A stretch of DNA of 60,441 nucleotides from an uncultured Bacteroides sp. (GCA_902168085.1 CABHOP010000073.1:1-60441); one strand, 5' to 3'; shown: positions 36,178 to 44,272, counted from the stretch's first letter. A program made the numbers and translations. The notes: generated by a model from the letters alone, not told the origin.

Positions 36178-36298
36178 AGTACAACTGTTTTAAAACGTAA
36201 AGAATATTGTGTTTTTGCAGTTGTAAAATTAGAGCAGCCCATATACATGCACGCTGTGTAAATACGACAATTAAAAGGGTGTGTTGCGTATCTTTTGC

Positions 36299-37429
36299 CT
36301 ATCTGCGGCTTACACGCCACTTACATTCCAGCATAATACCTTGCAGGTTATAATCGGCCCACTGGCGGCCATTCTCTGTTAATACAGAGCCTTGCATACG
36401 CGATAGCGGGAAAGCATAACGCGCACCAAGGCTGGCGCGTCCACCCAGCAACACATTGGCATAGGCATCGGTTTGTATCCAGCCTGCATTGTCTGTATGC
36501 CAGCGCGATACCGTTACCACAGGGCCGGCCTGCACACCCAATCGCAATTTATGTTTTCCTAAAGCGTAGCCATACCCTACCCCCAGGCGCCCACCCATAG
36601 ACAACAGGTGCATATCATCATTCCAAATGCCCTGCAGGTTTCCGCCAAAGGTGATGTGGAACCCCCTGGGCTTGTTATCCAGCACCCCTTCGGCCACCAG
36701 CAATGCCATGGTACCACTGCCCGGAAATACGGTACGCTTACTATACGGCAGGTGGTTGAAAGGTAGGAACATGCCATATGCTATACCTATCTCTGCTTTC
36801 GGATTTCTTTTCCTGCGGGCTTTAAGTACACTGTCAGGTATCTGTTTGGTAGCAGGCCGCGCATTGGCAGAGATGTCAAATTTCACATCCAGCGATAAGG
36901 ATGACCCTTTATATGCATTGCCCGTTTCGGTAGAAGCTATCGCTACAAGTGGCTTTGTGGCCCTTACAGAAAGTGTGGTTTTGTTTATGGCATACCCGAT
37001 ATGCGCCTCTGTAAGCCCTCCGATGGCGGGGCCTGCACCATTAATGCCGGGAAACATAGATACCAGCGGCCCAATGGCAGCACCCATGCGCAATGCATTG
37101 CCCGATGTATGTGTGTGGTAGTTGATACCTACAGGCACCGCTATCAACGGCCATACGTGATTGATACGGTCATTATTTTTCGCATCCGTTTCTTTGAATA
37201 CAAACATCTCGGTACGCACACCGGCAGAAACAAAGAAGTGACGCTGCTTTCGTCCAAAGTTATGATCGTATATCAGGTAGCCCATGCCACCTCTCTTGGG
37301 TGTGTAAAGGGCATTTTTAGCTGCAGAAGTATATGGCTGAAAAAAGCCGCCGCCGAATCCTAATTCATTACGCTGCGCATGGGCAGCAAGGGCAGGCAAT
37401 AGCAATAAAAAACATAATAGGGTGCGCAT
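36299..37429 (-). CDS. Outer-membrane beta-barrel-like protein
   Basis: 376 residues with signal peptide ending AHAQ. Alternating strand pattern with many GxGYG-type segments (GGRLGVGYGYALGKHKLRLGVQAG) and a terminal LECKWRVSRR. Two halves look similar, suggesting internal duplication. No named family. Confidence 0.6.
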   Translation of the reverse strand: MRTLLCFLLLLPALAAHAQRNELGFGGGFFQPYTSAAKNALYTPKRGGMGYLIYDHNFGRKQRHFFVSAGVRTEMFVFKETDAKNNDRINHVWPLIAVPVGINYHTHTSGNALRMGAAIGPLVSMFPGINGAGPAIGGLTEAHIGYAINKTTLSVRATKPLVAIASTETGNAYKGSSLSLDVKFDISANARPATKQIPDSVLKARRKRNPKAEIGIAYGMFLPFNHLPYSKRTVFPGSGTMALLVAEGVLDNKPRGFHITFGGNLQGIWNDDMHLLSMGGRLGVGYGYALGKHKLRLGVQAGPVVTVSRWHTDNAGWIQTDAYANVLLGGRASLGARYAFPLSRMQGSVLTENGRQWADYNLQGIMLECKWRVSRR

Positions 37430-37497
37430 AGCAAGCGGGTGTGTTTACTTAAATATAACACATTTCCCACGTGCCCGGTATATGCAAATGAATGAAT

Positions 37498-37596
37498 TTA
37501 CAACACCCTGAAGAACGCCATGCAGGTAGTGCCAAACACCACCAGCAGCCATGCTATCATAAAAAATATCGCCAGTATGCTTACCACCTTGTTCAT
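37498..37596 (-). CDS. 32-residue membrane peptide downstream of TspO-like gene
   Basis: Reads MNKVVSILAIFFMIAWLLVVFG then TTCMAFFRVL, a single hydrophobic helix. ATG is 17 bp after the TspO-like stop, same strand, so probably co-transcribed. No family recognised. Confidence 0.5.
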   Translation of the reverse strand: MNKVVSILAIFFMIAWLLVVFGTTCMAFFRVL

Positions 37597-37613
37597 CTTT
37601 ATAGAATTTGTTT

Positions 37614-38426
37614 TTAATGAGCATGTTGCCCCGGTTTGCGTGTATGAATCATATGATGTGCCTTATAATGCAGGTATTGCCATACGCCCACCGCTGCCGA
37701 ACACAGCATGGATAGCAATGCTACTATTACCGAATCAGTCGCCAGCACACGGCTGGTAAATTGTGCGCTTACACTGATGGCAAAGCAGGCCCATGCTATC
37801 ACCAGCGGGTACACCCAGTCTTTAAAATACAGGCTGATGACAAGGCCCAGCCCTCCGGCTGAAAATACCATCACCACTGCCCACTGCAGGGGTGTGAGGC
37901 TACCACCATCCCACCCCATCCAGGTGAGCCATGTAGCCGCATTGGCTATATTGGCTACCGATAGCCAGCCCATATACAGGCTGAATGGCAGCGACAGCCA
38001 GTACATGCATATTTCCTGCATAATGCAGGTGCGTACCGTAGCATATAGTATGATGGAACACACCAGCATAGCTGCTATAATGATGGTGCCGAGTGTCAGC
38101 AGTTCATTGGTAAAAGCTATTTGCCACGCCATACCCAGCAGGTTGGTAACTATAAATGGCACGGCCAGCCTGTCATACACCGTACGCCGGCGCTGTGCGG
38201 GCAGCAATTGGTAAATGGCATATACCAGGAAAGACAGGTAGATAAGCCCCCAGATAGAAAAGGCATAGCCTGCGGGCATAAAGTACGTATCATATTTCAT
38301 AGATACATCGGCAATGCTGCGGGGCGTGATGCCGGTAGCATTGGCTATGTAAGCAAAGACGGGGTTTACGATAGCTATCACCAGTACCCACCATCTCAAA
38401 GCCATATTATCTGTGTGCGGTTTCAT
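37614..38426 (-). CDS. TspO/MBR-like (tryptophan-rich sensory) membrane protein, long form
   Basis: 270 residues with about seven hydrophobic helices, longer than classical TspO (about 160). Shared features: FMPAGYAFSIWGLIYLSF, many Trp residues (LVIAIVNP, WLTWMGWDG). Known TspO proteins bind porphyrins or heme-like ligands under stress. It has a sigma-54-like box 38 bp before its ATG, divergent from a twin box for the DUF892 gene. Confidence 0.7.
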   Translation of the reverse strand: MKPHTDNMALRWWVLVIAIVNPVFAYIANATGITPRSIADVSMKYDTYFMPAGYAFSIWGLIYLSFLVYAIYQLLPAQRRRTVYDRLAVPFIVTNLLGMAWQIAFTNELLTLGTIIIAAMLVCSIILYATVRTCIMQEICMYWLSLPFSLYMGWLSVANIANAATWLTWMGWDGGSLTPLQWAVVMVFSAGGLGLVISLYFKDWVYPLVIAWACFAISVSAQFTSRVLATDSVIVALLSMLCSAAVGVWQYLHYKAHHMIHTRKPGQHAH

Positions 38427-38463
38427 AATTACCCTGTGTTATCGGTCGTCTGCACAGTAGGTA

Positions 38464-38479
38464 GTAAAAAGTCGTGCCA
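38464..38479 (-). promoter_or_regulatory. Sigma-54-like promoter box of the TspO-like gene
   Basis: Minus-strand TGGCACGACTTTTTAC, 38 bp before the ATG. Matches -24 TGGCAC; the -12 part lacks the classical GC dinucleotide. Confidence 0.5.
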
Positions 38480-38518
38480 GCCGTTTTTATCCTGCGGTAA
38501 TAAAAAAATGATATGCTG

Positions 38519-38534
38519 TGGCACAAGTTTTTAA
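38519..38534 (+). promoter_or_regulatory. Sigma-54-like promoter box of the DUF892 gene
   Basis: TGGCACAAGTTTTTAA, 57 bp before the ATG at 38591; divergent twin of the box at 38464-38479. Confidence 0.5.
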
Positions 38535-38590
38535 ACACTCGGTCAATATCTCCATTTACTTACACAAAAAATTTTTAAACGATACGCTTT

Positions 38591-39292
38591 ATGAAAACCG
38601 CAAAAAAAGCTGCTGCTAAAAAAAGCAAGACACCTGCTAAGAAATCAGCTCCGAGAAAAGCTGCCACCGCTACCAAACGCGCCATGCCTAAAAAGGTTGC
38701 CGCCAAAAAAGCCGCTCCTAAAAAAAGCGCATCGCGCATGCAACCTATGGATGACCAAAGCATGCTACGTGAGTTTTTTATAGATAGCCTGAAGGATATT
38801 TACTGGGCTGAAAAACACCTGACGAAGGCACTGCCTAAAATGCAGAAGGCTGCTACATCTGAAGAATTGAAAACTGCCTTTGAAGAACACCTGGCACAAA
38901 CCGAAGAACAAATACAGCGGCTGGAACAGGTATTTGAAATAATGGGCGAACCTGCCAAGGCCAAGAAATGCGATGCGATGGAAGGCCTTACCAAGGAAGC
39001 GCAAAGCATAATAGAAGAAACAGAAAAAGGCACCGCTACCCGCGATGTAGCCCTGATAATGGCGGCACAAAAAGTAGAGCACTACGAAATAGCCACCTAC
39101 GGCGGACTGGCACAACTGGCCGGCACACTGGGCCTGGAAGATGCCAAGGAACTGCTGGGCATGACCCTGCAGGAAGAAAAAGATACCGATGAAAACCTGA
39201 CCGCAATAGCCGAGAACGACATCAATATACAAGCGGCAGAAGAAGATGAGGAAGACGAAGACAGCGATGATGAGGAAGATGAAGAAATGTAG
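38591..39292 (+). CDS. Ferritin-like DUF892 (YciF-type) protein with histone-like N-tail and acidic C-tail
   Basis: 233 residues in three parts. Residues 1-49 are a Lys/Ala/Pro-rich tail like histone H1 (AKKAAAKKSKTPAKKS, PKKVAAKKAAPKK). Residues about 55-215 are the DUF892 four-helix bundle (LREFFIDSLKDIYWAEKHL, HLAQTEEQIQRLEQVFE, AAQKVEHYEIATYGGLAQLA, LQEEKDTDENL), with Glu/His residues suited to a di-iron centre. Residues 216-233 are almost all Glu/Asp. Known: YciF is a stress protein. Inferred: DNA-associated iron or peroxide protection, Dps-like. Confidence 0.85.
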   Translation: MKTAKKAAAKKSKTPAKKSAPRKAATATKRAMPKKVAAKKAAPKKSASRMQPMDDQSMLREFFIDSLKDIYWAEKHLTKALPKMQKAATSEELKTAFEEHLAQTEEQIQRLEQVFEIMGEPAKAKKCDAMEGLTKEAQSIIEETEKGTATRDVALIMAAQKVEHYEIATYGGLAQLAGTLGLEDAKELLGMTLQEEKDTDENLTAIAENDINIQAAEEDEEDEDSDDEEDEEM

Positions 39293-39315
39293 TACACTAT
39301 CACTTCTATATATGC

Positions 39316-39349
39316 AAAAAGGCCGCAGCGAAAACTGCGGCCCTTTTTT
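39316..39349 (+). terminator. Rho-independent terminator
   Basis: Stem GGCCGCAG / CTGCGGCC flanked by A5 and T5 tracts. Confidence 0.85.
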
Positions 39350-39370
39350 ATCTTATTTGTCATTACTCTA

Positions 39371-40255
39371 CTATTCATCATCTTCTGCATCCTTACCGCC
39401 ACCACCGGTACTTTCATTGTGCAGTTTAAACTTCAGGATATTGGTACTGATAAGCGTACCTATCACATAGTTAAAGCCCTTCAGGTCGCCATTGGAAATA
39501 TTGGTGGTAGTATTCAGCACCTGCTTCATGTTTGCAAATAGCGATACATGCGTTATCTCCAGTACCGCATTCACGCCTAATGTATGAAAGGTAGGTGGCA
39601 GGTTGGTTTCACCCAGCATATTATTATAATTGCTGAAAAATTTGGGGTCGGTACTGATCACATTATAATAAGGATTGATGCTGAAACCAAAGGTTTTAAC
39701 ATCATCGCCCACCTTCACCTTGTAAGATTTACCCAGCTTAAAGCCCGCAATGGCACTGGTACTGCGGAAGCTGTTGGATATAGAATCATTACCTGTTTTA
39801 TAACGGTTGAGCGAAAACTCTGCAAATGGGATAAAGAAAAAGTCGTTACCTATTTTGCTGATGTATTCGATACCCATCGTAAAATCGCGGCGGGCAATAT
39901 CGGGAAACAAAAATGTTTTCACCAGCGAAGCAGTATCCGCAGTGCTACCCGTGCGGGTATTGAACATCAGGTAGGTGTTGGTGCGGGGCGATGTTTTAAA
40001 CAGTACGCCTACAGATAGGTTGCCACCTGCTGCAGATATATTCTCAAGATTGGAAAGGCCGCCCATACCAGTCAGTTGCACATCGGGGTCATCTGTACGG
40101 CCTTCATCTACTTTAAAGATCTTTCCGTAACGCTGCATTCCTTTGTCTATTACTTTCTTTCCCACCAGCCTGCTGGAAAGCGGAATCAGTTGCTGCGCAT
40201 GGCCCGCAGTAGCCATCATGGCAATAGCTGCCGTAAGTGTAATGAGCTTTTTCAT
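39371..40255 (-). CDS. Secreted or outer-membrane protein of unknown function
   Basis: 294 residues with signal peptide (GHAQ). Strand-rich with FFIPFAEFSLNRYK, YKVKVGDDVKTFGFSINPYYNVI, suggesting an outer-membrane barrel. Ends in an acidic tail (GGGGKDAEDDE), unusual for a barrel, which would normally finish on an aromatic residue. No family recognised. Confidence 0.6.
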   Translation of the reverse strand: MKKLITLTAAIAMMATAGHAQQLIPLSSRLVGKKVIDKGMQRYGKIFKVDEGRTDDPDVQLTGMGGLSNLENISAAGGNLSVGVLFKTSPRTNTYLMFNTRTGSTADTASLVKTFLFPDIARRDFTMGIEYISKIGNDFFFIPFAEFSLNRYKTGNDSISNSFRSTSAIAGFKLGKSYKVKVGDDVKTFGFSINPYYNVISTDPKFFSNYNNMLGETNLPPTFHTLGVNAVLEITHVSLFANMKQVLNTTTNISNGDLKGFNYVIGTLISTNILKFKLHNESTGGGGKDAEDDE

Positions 40256-40337
40256 AGTTATCCTATTTATGTAAGCTCACAAAATACTGCTGAACAATGA
40301 ATTATACACCGTGAAAAACACCGGTATTTCACAAATA

Positions 40338-40733
40338 TCAGGTTGCCATCTGCATCTGGAAGGCCGTTTGAATAAAATTGACCAATGCACGGAAGCTGGT
40401 AGGCTTGGTTACAAACTGCTCTGCCCCCAACTGGTGAAATTGTTTAATTGTATCCGGATTGGACGATGTGCTCAGAACAAATACGGGTATCTGCTTATAA
40501 TCAGGCCTGGTTTTGAGGTTGGTTACCAGCTCAAAACCATTCATCATGGGCATATTTATATCGGTCAATATAGCATGGGGCTGCAAACCGCTTTCCAGCA
40601 GTTTCAGGCATTCTACACCATTGTTGCAGGTAAGGCAATCAAACAGATTGCCCGCTTCGCGCAGCGCCATCAAAAAAATATCGCGGTCTTCCCTGTCATC
40701 ATCCACTAATAGCACTTGCTTTCTCATTTTCAT
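40338..40733 (-). CDS. Stand-alone response-regulator receiver protein
   Basis: 131 residues, a single CheY-like domain: acidic pocket Asp11-13 (LLVDDDRED), phospho-acceptor Asp58 (LTDINMPMMNG), Ser88/Thr89 (VLSTSS) and Lys110 (VTKPTS). No output domain. In Bacteroidota such single-domain regulators pass signals among hybrid kinases; partner unknown. ATG 40727 is an alternative start. Confidence 0.88.
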   Translation of the reverse strand: MKMRKQVLLVDDDREDRDIFLMALREAGNLFDCLTCNNGVECLKLLESGLQPHAILTDINMPMMNGFELVTNLKTRPDYKQIPVFVLSTSSNPDTIKQFHQLGAEQFVTKPTSFRALVNFIQTAFQMQMAT

Positions 40734-41204
40734 TGGTTTTTAGCTGTTACGAAAAGGTTCTTACACCACAGTCATCGGTAGCACCTCTCGCGGTAGCTGT
40801 TTTGCTATTATTGCTAATAGCATTGAAGCATACATGCCATCATGATTACGATCTAACGGGTTCGTCAGTTGTTGTTTGTTTTGTTTGCAGATTTGCCTTG
40901 AAGGCATATTCATATGCAACCGAAGCTGCTATCTGTAACATCCCTCCCTTGTACCAAGGCGCTATACAGCGTTAAATAAATAATACAAAAAAAGTGAGGA
41001 TTGCTACCGGCAGTAATGCGCCCCTTTGGCTCCCTGCCGTTCTATCAAGTCTTTAAAGTGCGGAAGTGATAAAAGCGTTTTTTTGTTCCCTCTGTTTTCG
41101 AATTGTTTAAAATATAATCACTTATACTTTAGTGAAGGTAGGCAATTAAAAGTTGACAACCTAAGTTATTATTCCCGCCGGCATTATCATATCATCACGC
41201 AGTC
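40734..41204. other. Long stretch without a supported gene
   Basis: No frame with convincing codon use or start was found. The segment ends in the half-site array at 41205. Nothing else recognised apart from A/T-rich blocks. Confidence 0.5.
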
Positions 41205-41287
41205 GTTAAGTGCTTGTTAAGCAGTTATAAATGCCCTGTTAAGAAGGTATAAATAATTGCCCGGCATAAAACAGCGCACCATCTTTG
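41205..41287 (+). promoter_or_regulatory. Promoter with phased GTTAA half-sites
   Basis: GTTAA at 41205, 41216 and 41238 (steps 11 and 22), TTG at 41257-41259, 20-bp spacer, CATCTTTG at 41280-41287, then CACTATCAAAC. Twin of the array at 31738. Confidence 0.5.
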
Positions 41288-41326
41288 CACTATCAAACAC
41301 ACAAACACAAACAAACAAAACAAAAA

Positions 41327-41881
41327 ATGAAAACATTATTCACCATCGCAGTAGCCATTTTAGGCAGCACATTTACGGCCACAGCGCAAAACGCCGGCAG
41401 CACCGCTACACAAACCACTAACCTGAACCTGAACAACGCTATAGAAATGACCTTTCTGAACAGCAACAGTGCTACCGGCAATGCCGTAAACCTGGGCTTC
41501 AGCACCGTAAACGATTATGCAAATGGCGTGGCATCTAATGCACAAGACATCCGCGTTCGTTCCAACAAACGCTTTAATGTATCTGTAAAGGCCAATACTT
41601 CCACCTTTACCTATACAGGCAGCACCACACCTGCGCCTACCATGCCGGTATGGGGCACGCTGGGCCTGATGGTAAGCGCCAACAATACGGGCGGTACTAT
41701 TGCATGGCCTTTCAGCGACGACTATTACCTGGGCTTTACCACCAGTGCCTGGACATTGATACACAATGGCACCAACGGCGGCAACCAAACTTTTTCGGTG
41801 AAATACAAAGCGGCACCGGGTTTCACCTATCCCGCCGGCACCTATACTGTAGATGTAGTCTATACAGCTACACAACAATAA
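41327..41881 (+). CDS. Secreted pilin-like/DUF4402-like beta-sandwich protein 2
   Basis: 184 residues from ATG 41327; signal peptide to TATAQ. Shares with the 31849 protein the SATQT-type mature start, VNLGFSTVNDYANGV, the FTYTGSTTPAP segment and the ending KAAPGFTYPAGTYTVDVVYTATQQ. Differences cluster in the middle (MPVWGTLGLMVSANNTGG), as expected of a surface-exposed region. Promoter layout is also shared. Likely a secreted structural subunit. Confidence 0.7.
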   Translation: MKTLFTIAVAILGSTFTATAQNAGSTATQTTNLNLNNAIEMTFLNSNSATGNAVNLGFSTVNDYANGVASNAQDIRVRSNKRFNVSVKANTSTFTYTGSTTPAPTMPVWGTLGLMVSANNTGGTIAWPFSDDYYLGFTTSAWTLIHNGTNGGNQTFSVKYKAAPGFTYPAGTYTVDVVYTATQQ

Positions 41882-41914
41882 GTCTCTGTTTCCATCCCTT
41901 ATATGTAATCCTCT

Positions 41915-41941
41915 AAGCCTTGCTTCTGCAGGGCTTTTTTA
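41915..41941 (+). terminator. Rho-independent terminator
   Basis: Stem AAGCCTTGC / GCAGGGCTT with one G-T pair, loop TTCT, T run. Confidence 0.75.
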
Positions 41942-42020
41942 TTACGCCGTACTATCTATCCTATACACCAAAGCCCCGCAATTGCAGGGTTGTGGATACA
42001 GTAAAAAATACTGAGCGTAA

Positions 42021-42209
42021 CTACGCTTTACCGTTTTTAGAAAGATAGGCCTCGATGGCCTCGCGGTCATTGCCCACAGCTTCTATTGCTTGTTTCACTA
42101 CTTCCGCCGATACATGGTATTTCTGCGCCAGATAGTTCACTTCATATGGCTCATCACCGGCTACGCGTTGCCTGTCCTGCTGTCCTTTCAAATTTTTATC
42201 GTCTGCCAT
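42021..42209 (-). CDS. DUF3606 small protein
   Basis: 62 residues from ATG 42209 (MADDKNLKGQQDRQRV). Matches DUF3606: EPYEVNYLAQKYHVSAEVVKQAIEAVGNDREAIEAYL. Helical, cytoplasmic, usually found near stress genes; function unknown. The 42209 start is chosen because the promoter box ends 28 bp upstream; a longer frame would run through that box. Confidence 0.82.
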   Translation of the reverse strand: MADDKNLKGQQDRQRVAGDEPYEVNYLAQKYHVSAEVVKQAIEAVGNDREAIEAYLSKNGKA

Positions 42210-42236
42210 AGTTATACGTTTTATTTCTGTAGAAGG

Positions 42237-42252
42237 GATAAAAACTATACCA
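42237..42252 (-). promoter_or_regulatory. Sigma-54-like promoter box of the DUF3606 gene
   Basis: Minus-strand TGGTATAGTTTTTATC, 28 bp before the ATG; a C-to-T variant of the TGGCAY motif. Confidence 0.4.
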
Positions 42253-42285
42253 CACAAAAAAACACAGCAGGCTTATTCAGCCTGC
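42253..42285 (-). terminator. Terminator on the minus strand
   Basis: Stem GCAGGCT / AGCCTGC (42267-42285) followed on the minus strand by T7. Probably ends the transcript of the Q/N-rich gene. Confidence 0.65.
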
Positions 42286-42360
42286 CGCTAACCTATAAAC
42301 TAATACATGAAAAAATGATAGAGAGTCAGGGCCTGTAAAAGTAAAGTGTTCAATACATAC

Positions 42361-42383
42361 AAAATACTCGTTAAAACACCGGT
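42361..42383 (+). repeat. 23-bp direct repeat, copy 2
   Basis: Identical to 26997-27019. In plus orientation it is followed 22 bp later by GCACCTTGTGTG, resembling the -7 region (GTACCTTGTGTG) that follows the related element at 17799. A plus transcript from here would run antisense into the Q/N-rich gene and contains a 13-codon frame at 42436-42477. Confidence 0.55.
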
Positions 42384-42473
42384 ATAAAAAAATACTATTT
42401 ACGATGCACCTTGTGTGCAAACGCAAATAGTACTTATGAAGTTTAACCTAAAAAAGGAAAGGGGCTACTTCAA

Positions 42474-42776
42474 TTAGCGTTGTTCATCGCTTTGACGGCC
42501 CGGAGAAGACATGCCACGGTCATTTTCACGCTGAGGTGTAGTTGGCGAGTTCAGGTCTTCTCTTTCGCGGTTTACTTCGTTTTGTTCGCGTTCTGTTTCA
42601 TAACCACGGGCACCGCCGCCGCTTTGTGTTTCCATTGGTTCGTTCGTAGTGCGTTGGTCTTCATTGCGGCCGGCAGTACGTTGCTGATTCTGGTTCAGGT
42701 CGCGGTTACTTTCATTTTGCTGATTGCGATCCTGGTTCTGGTTTTGGTTCTGATTTTGATTTCTTTCGTTTGCCAT
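42474..42776 (-). CDS. Intrinsically disordered Gln/Asn/Arg-rich protein
   Basis: 100 residues, low complexity: MANERNQNQNQNQNQDRNQQ followed by Arg/Glu-rich segments, no hydrophobic core. A sigma-54-like box lies 29 bp before the ATG. Placement in the stress cluster suggests a hydrophilin- or desiccation-type protein, but this is inference. Confidence 0.7.
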   Translation of the reverse strand: MANERNQNQNQNQNQDRNQQNESNRDLNQNQQRTAGRNEDQRTTNEPMETQSGGGARGYETEREQNEVNREREDLNSPTTPQRENDRGMSSPGRQSDEQR

Positions 42777-42804
42777 AACATTAAGTTTTTAGTACCCACA
42801 TAGA

Positions 42805-42820
42805 ATGAAAAAGCATGCCA
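42805..42820 (-). promoter_or_regulatory. Sigma-54-like promoter box of the Q/N-rich gene
   Basis: Minus-strand TGGCATGCTTTTTCAT, 29 bp before the ATG. Confidence 0.45.
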
Positions 42821-42988
42821 GCAAAGCGTTTCAGCACAACTGCCTATTGCTGAGCACATAAGCGACACCACTGTTTTTTCACCCCGAAACGATGCACTGC
42901 AAGTGGGGAAAGATGCTCTTAAAATGTGGAAGATAAAGATATTTGCCCCATTTTGTTGCAGTGGCAGGCATGTATATAAAAGAAGAAA

Positions 42989-43008
42989 GCTACGCCCGAA
43001 AGCGTAGC
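42989..43008 (-). terminator. Terminator on the minus strand
   Basis: Stem GCTACGC / GCGTAGC with a T-rich stretch on the minus strand, 76 bp after the lmo0937-type gene. Confidence 0.6.
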
Positions 43009-43083
43009 CAATTTGTAGAATAAAGAGAGGAATATATATAAGAGGAATAAAAAAGAGGCTTGTTAGTATCTATATTTTCGGAG

Positions 43084-43236
43084 CTATACATTACCTCTCC
43101 GTATAAGGCCCAGTAGCAATGATACAATGGCCAATACCAGTAAGATATGAATCAGTCCGCCTGCGCTGTATGCAGTTATACCCAGTATCCATCCTATTAT
43201 CAGGATTACAGCGATGATATATAGTATGCTTCTCAT
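43084..43236 (-). CDS. lmo0937-family small membrane protein
   Basis: 50 residues. Two hydrophobic helices separated by a Gly turn: MRSILYIIAVILIIGWILG, AGGLIHILLVLAIVSLLLGLI, then RRGNV. This is the typical lmo0937/DUF5670 pattern (IIGWILG...GGLIHILL). Stress-associated in several bacteria, function unknown. Own promoter box and own terminator. Confidence 0.82.
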   Translation of the reverse strand: MRSILYIIAVILIIGWILGITAYSAGGLIHILLVLAIVSLLLGLIRRGNV

Positions 43237-43267
43237 AACGAATAAGTTTTTGTTCTGCTAACTAGTA

Positions 43268-43283
43268 AAAAAACACCGTGCCA
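43268..43283 (-). promoter_or_regulatory. Sigma-54-like promoter box of the lmo0937-type gene
   Basis: Minus-strand TGGCACGGTGTTTTTT, 32 bp before the ATG. Confidence 0.5.
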
Positions 43284-43311
43284 ACCCGCGTGCATTATCA
43301 CAATAAATTTG

Positions 43312-44157
43312 TCATCCACCTACTACATCGCCGCCGTTTATATGCAGCACCTGCCCTGTCATATAGCTGCTGTCATCGCATGCCAGGTACACATAGGCAG
43401 GCGCTACTTCGCGCGGCAGGCCGGCACGCCCCATGGGTGTATCTTTGCCAAACTTAGCCAGGTGTTCCGCATCGAATGATGCCACCACCAGTGGTGTCCA
43501 TATAGGGCCCGGCGCTATCGCATTCACGCGTATGCCTTTAGCAGCAAGGTTTTTACCCAGCGACCGGGTAAAGGATACCATAGCACCTTTCGATGCCGAA
43601 TAATCGAGCAGGTGTTCACTACCCCTGTATGCCGTTACAGATGTGGTGTTGATGACACACCCACCTTGTTCCATTATTTCCACAGCCGCCTGTGTTATGT
43701 AAAACATCGAGAACACATTTACATCAAAAGTTCGCTGCAATTGTTTTTTTGAAATACCGCTTATTTCTTCATCTTCCTCATGTGTGCCTGCATTGTTCAC
43801 CAATATGTGCAATGCTCCCAGCTTGCTTTGGGTATCTTTTACCACTTTTTTGCAAAAAGCTTCACTACTTACATCACCTTTCATCAGCAGGCATTTGCGG
43901 CCTTCAGCTTCCACCAGCCCCTGCGTTTCTTTCGCATCCTCATCGCTTTCCAGGTACACGATGGCCACATCGGCACCTTCCCGCGCAAAGTGCACGGCTA
44001 CCGCCCTGCCTATGCCACTATCGCCCCCGGTAATGATGGCCACCTTATCCTGTAGCTTGCCGCTACCCGCATAGCCATCGCGTATGGGTGCTTCCTGCAG
44101 CAGCTTTTCATACTTGGCTTTGCTTTTGTCGTTTTGCTGTTTCAGTTTCTTATCCAT
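43312..44157 (-). CDS. Short-chain dehydrogenase, general-stress (YhdF/YhxC/GSP39) type
   Basis: 281 residues. The ~35-residue N-terminal extension before the Rossmann fold (IRDGYAGSGKLQDKVAIITGGDSGIG) is typical of the general-stress SDR group. NAD(P) motif TGGDSGIG, NNAG, and catalytic Ser-Tyr-Lys (TTSVTAY, YSASKGA). Ends DVVGG. Substrate unknown. The gene lies just downstream of a terminator, so it needs its own promoter; a degenerate CGGCTC-N5-TTTTA box, partly inside that terminator, is 35 bp before the ATG. Confidence 0.9.
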   Translation of the reverse strand: MDKKLKQQNDKSKAKYEKLLQEAPIRDGYAGSGKLQDKVAIITGGDSGIGRAVAVHFAREGADVAIVYLESDEDAKETQGLVEAEGRKCLLMKGDVSSEAFCKKVVKDTQSKLGALHILVNNAGTHEEDEEISGISKKQLQRTFDVNVFSMFYITQAAVEIMEQGGCVINTTSVTAYRGSEHLLDYSASKGAMVSFTRSLGKNLAAKGIRVNAIAPGPIWTPLVVASFDAEHLAKFGKDTPMGRAGLPREVAPAYVYLACDDSSYMTGQVLHINGGDVVGG

Positions 44158-44197
44158 AGTATCATGATTTATATAAATGACATACCTACATAAAAAA

Positions 44198-44228
44198 GAA
44201 GAGCCGGTACTAAACTTCCCGGCTCTTC
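44198..44228 (-). terminator. Terminator of the DUF2383-DUF4142 operon
   Basis: Ten-bp stem GAAGAGCCGG / CCGGCTCTTC with T6 on the minus strand. Confidence 0.8.
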
Positions 44229-44272
44229 ATCATCAAAAGGGGCATGGTCAATCCCCTTCGAGACCTGCTTTT

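Noticed and set aside
40733-40975. Plus-strand frame of 80 codons after the receiver gene
   Set aside because: Starts inside the opposite gene's start codon, lacks a promoter or plausible ribosome-binding region and looks random.
42640-42776. Short-period repeats suggestive of a CRISPR or satellite
   Set aside because: They are codon-level repeats encoding Asn-Gln runs; no spacers of even length are present.
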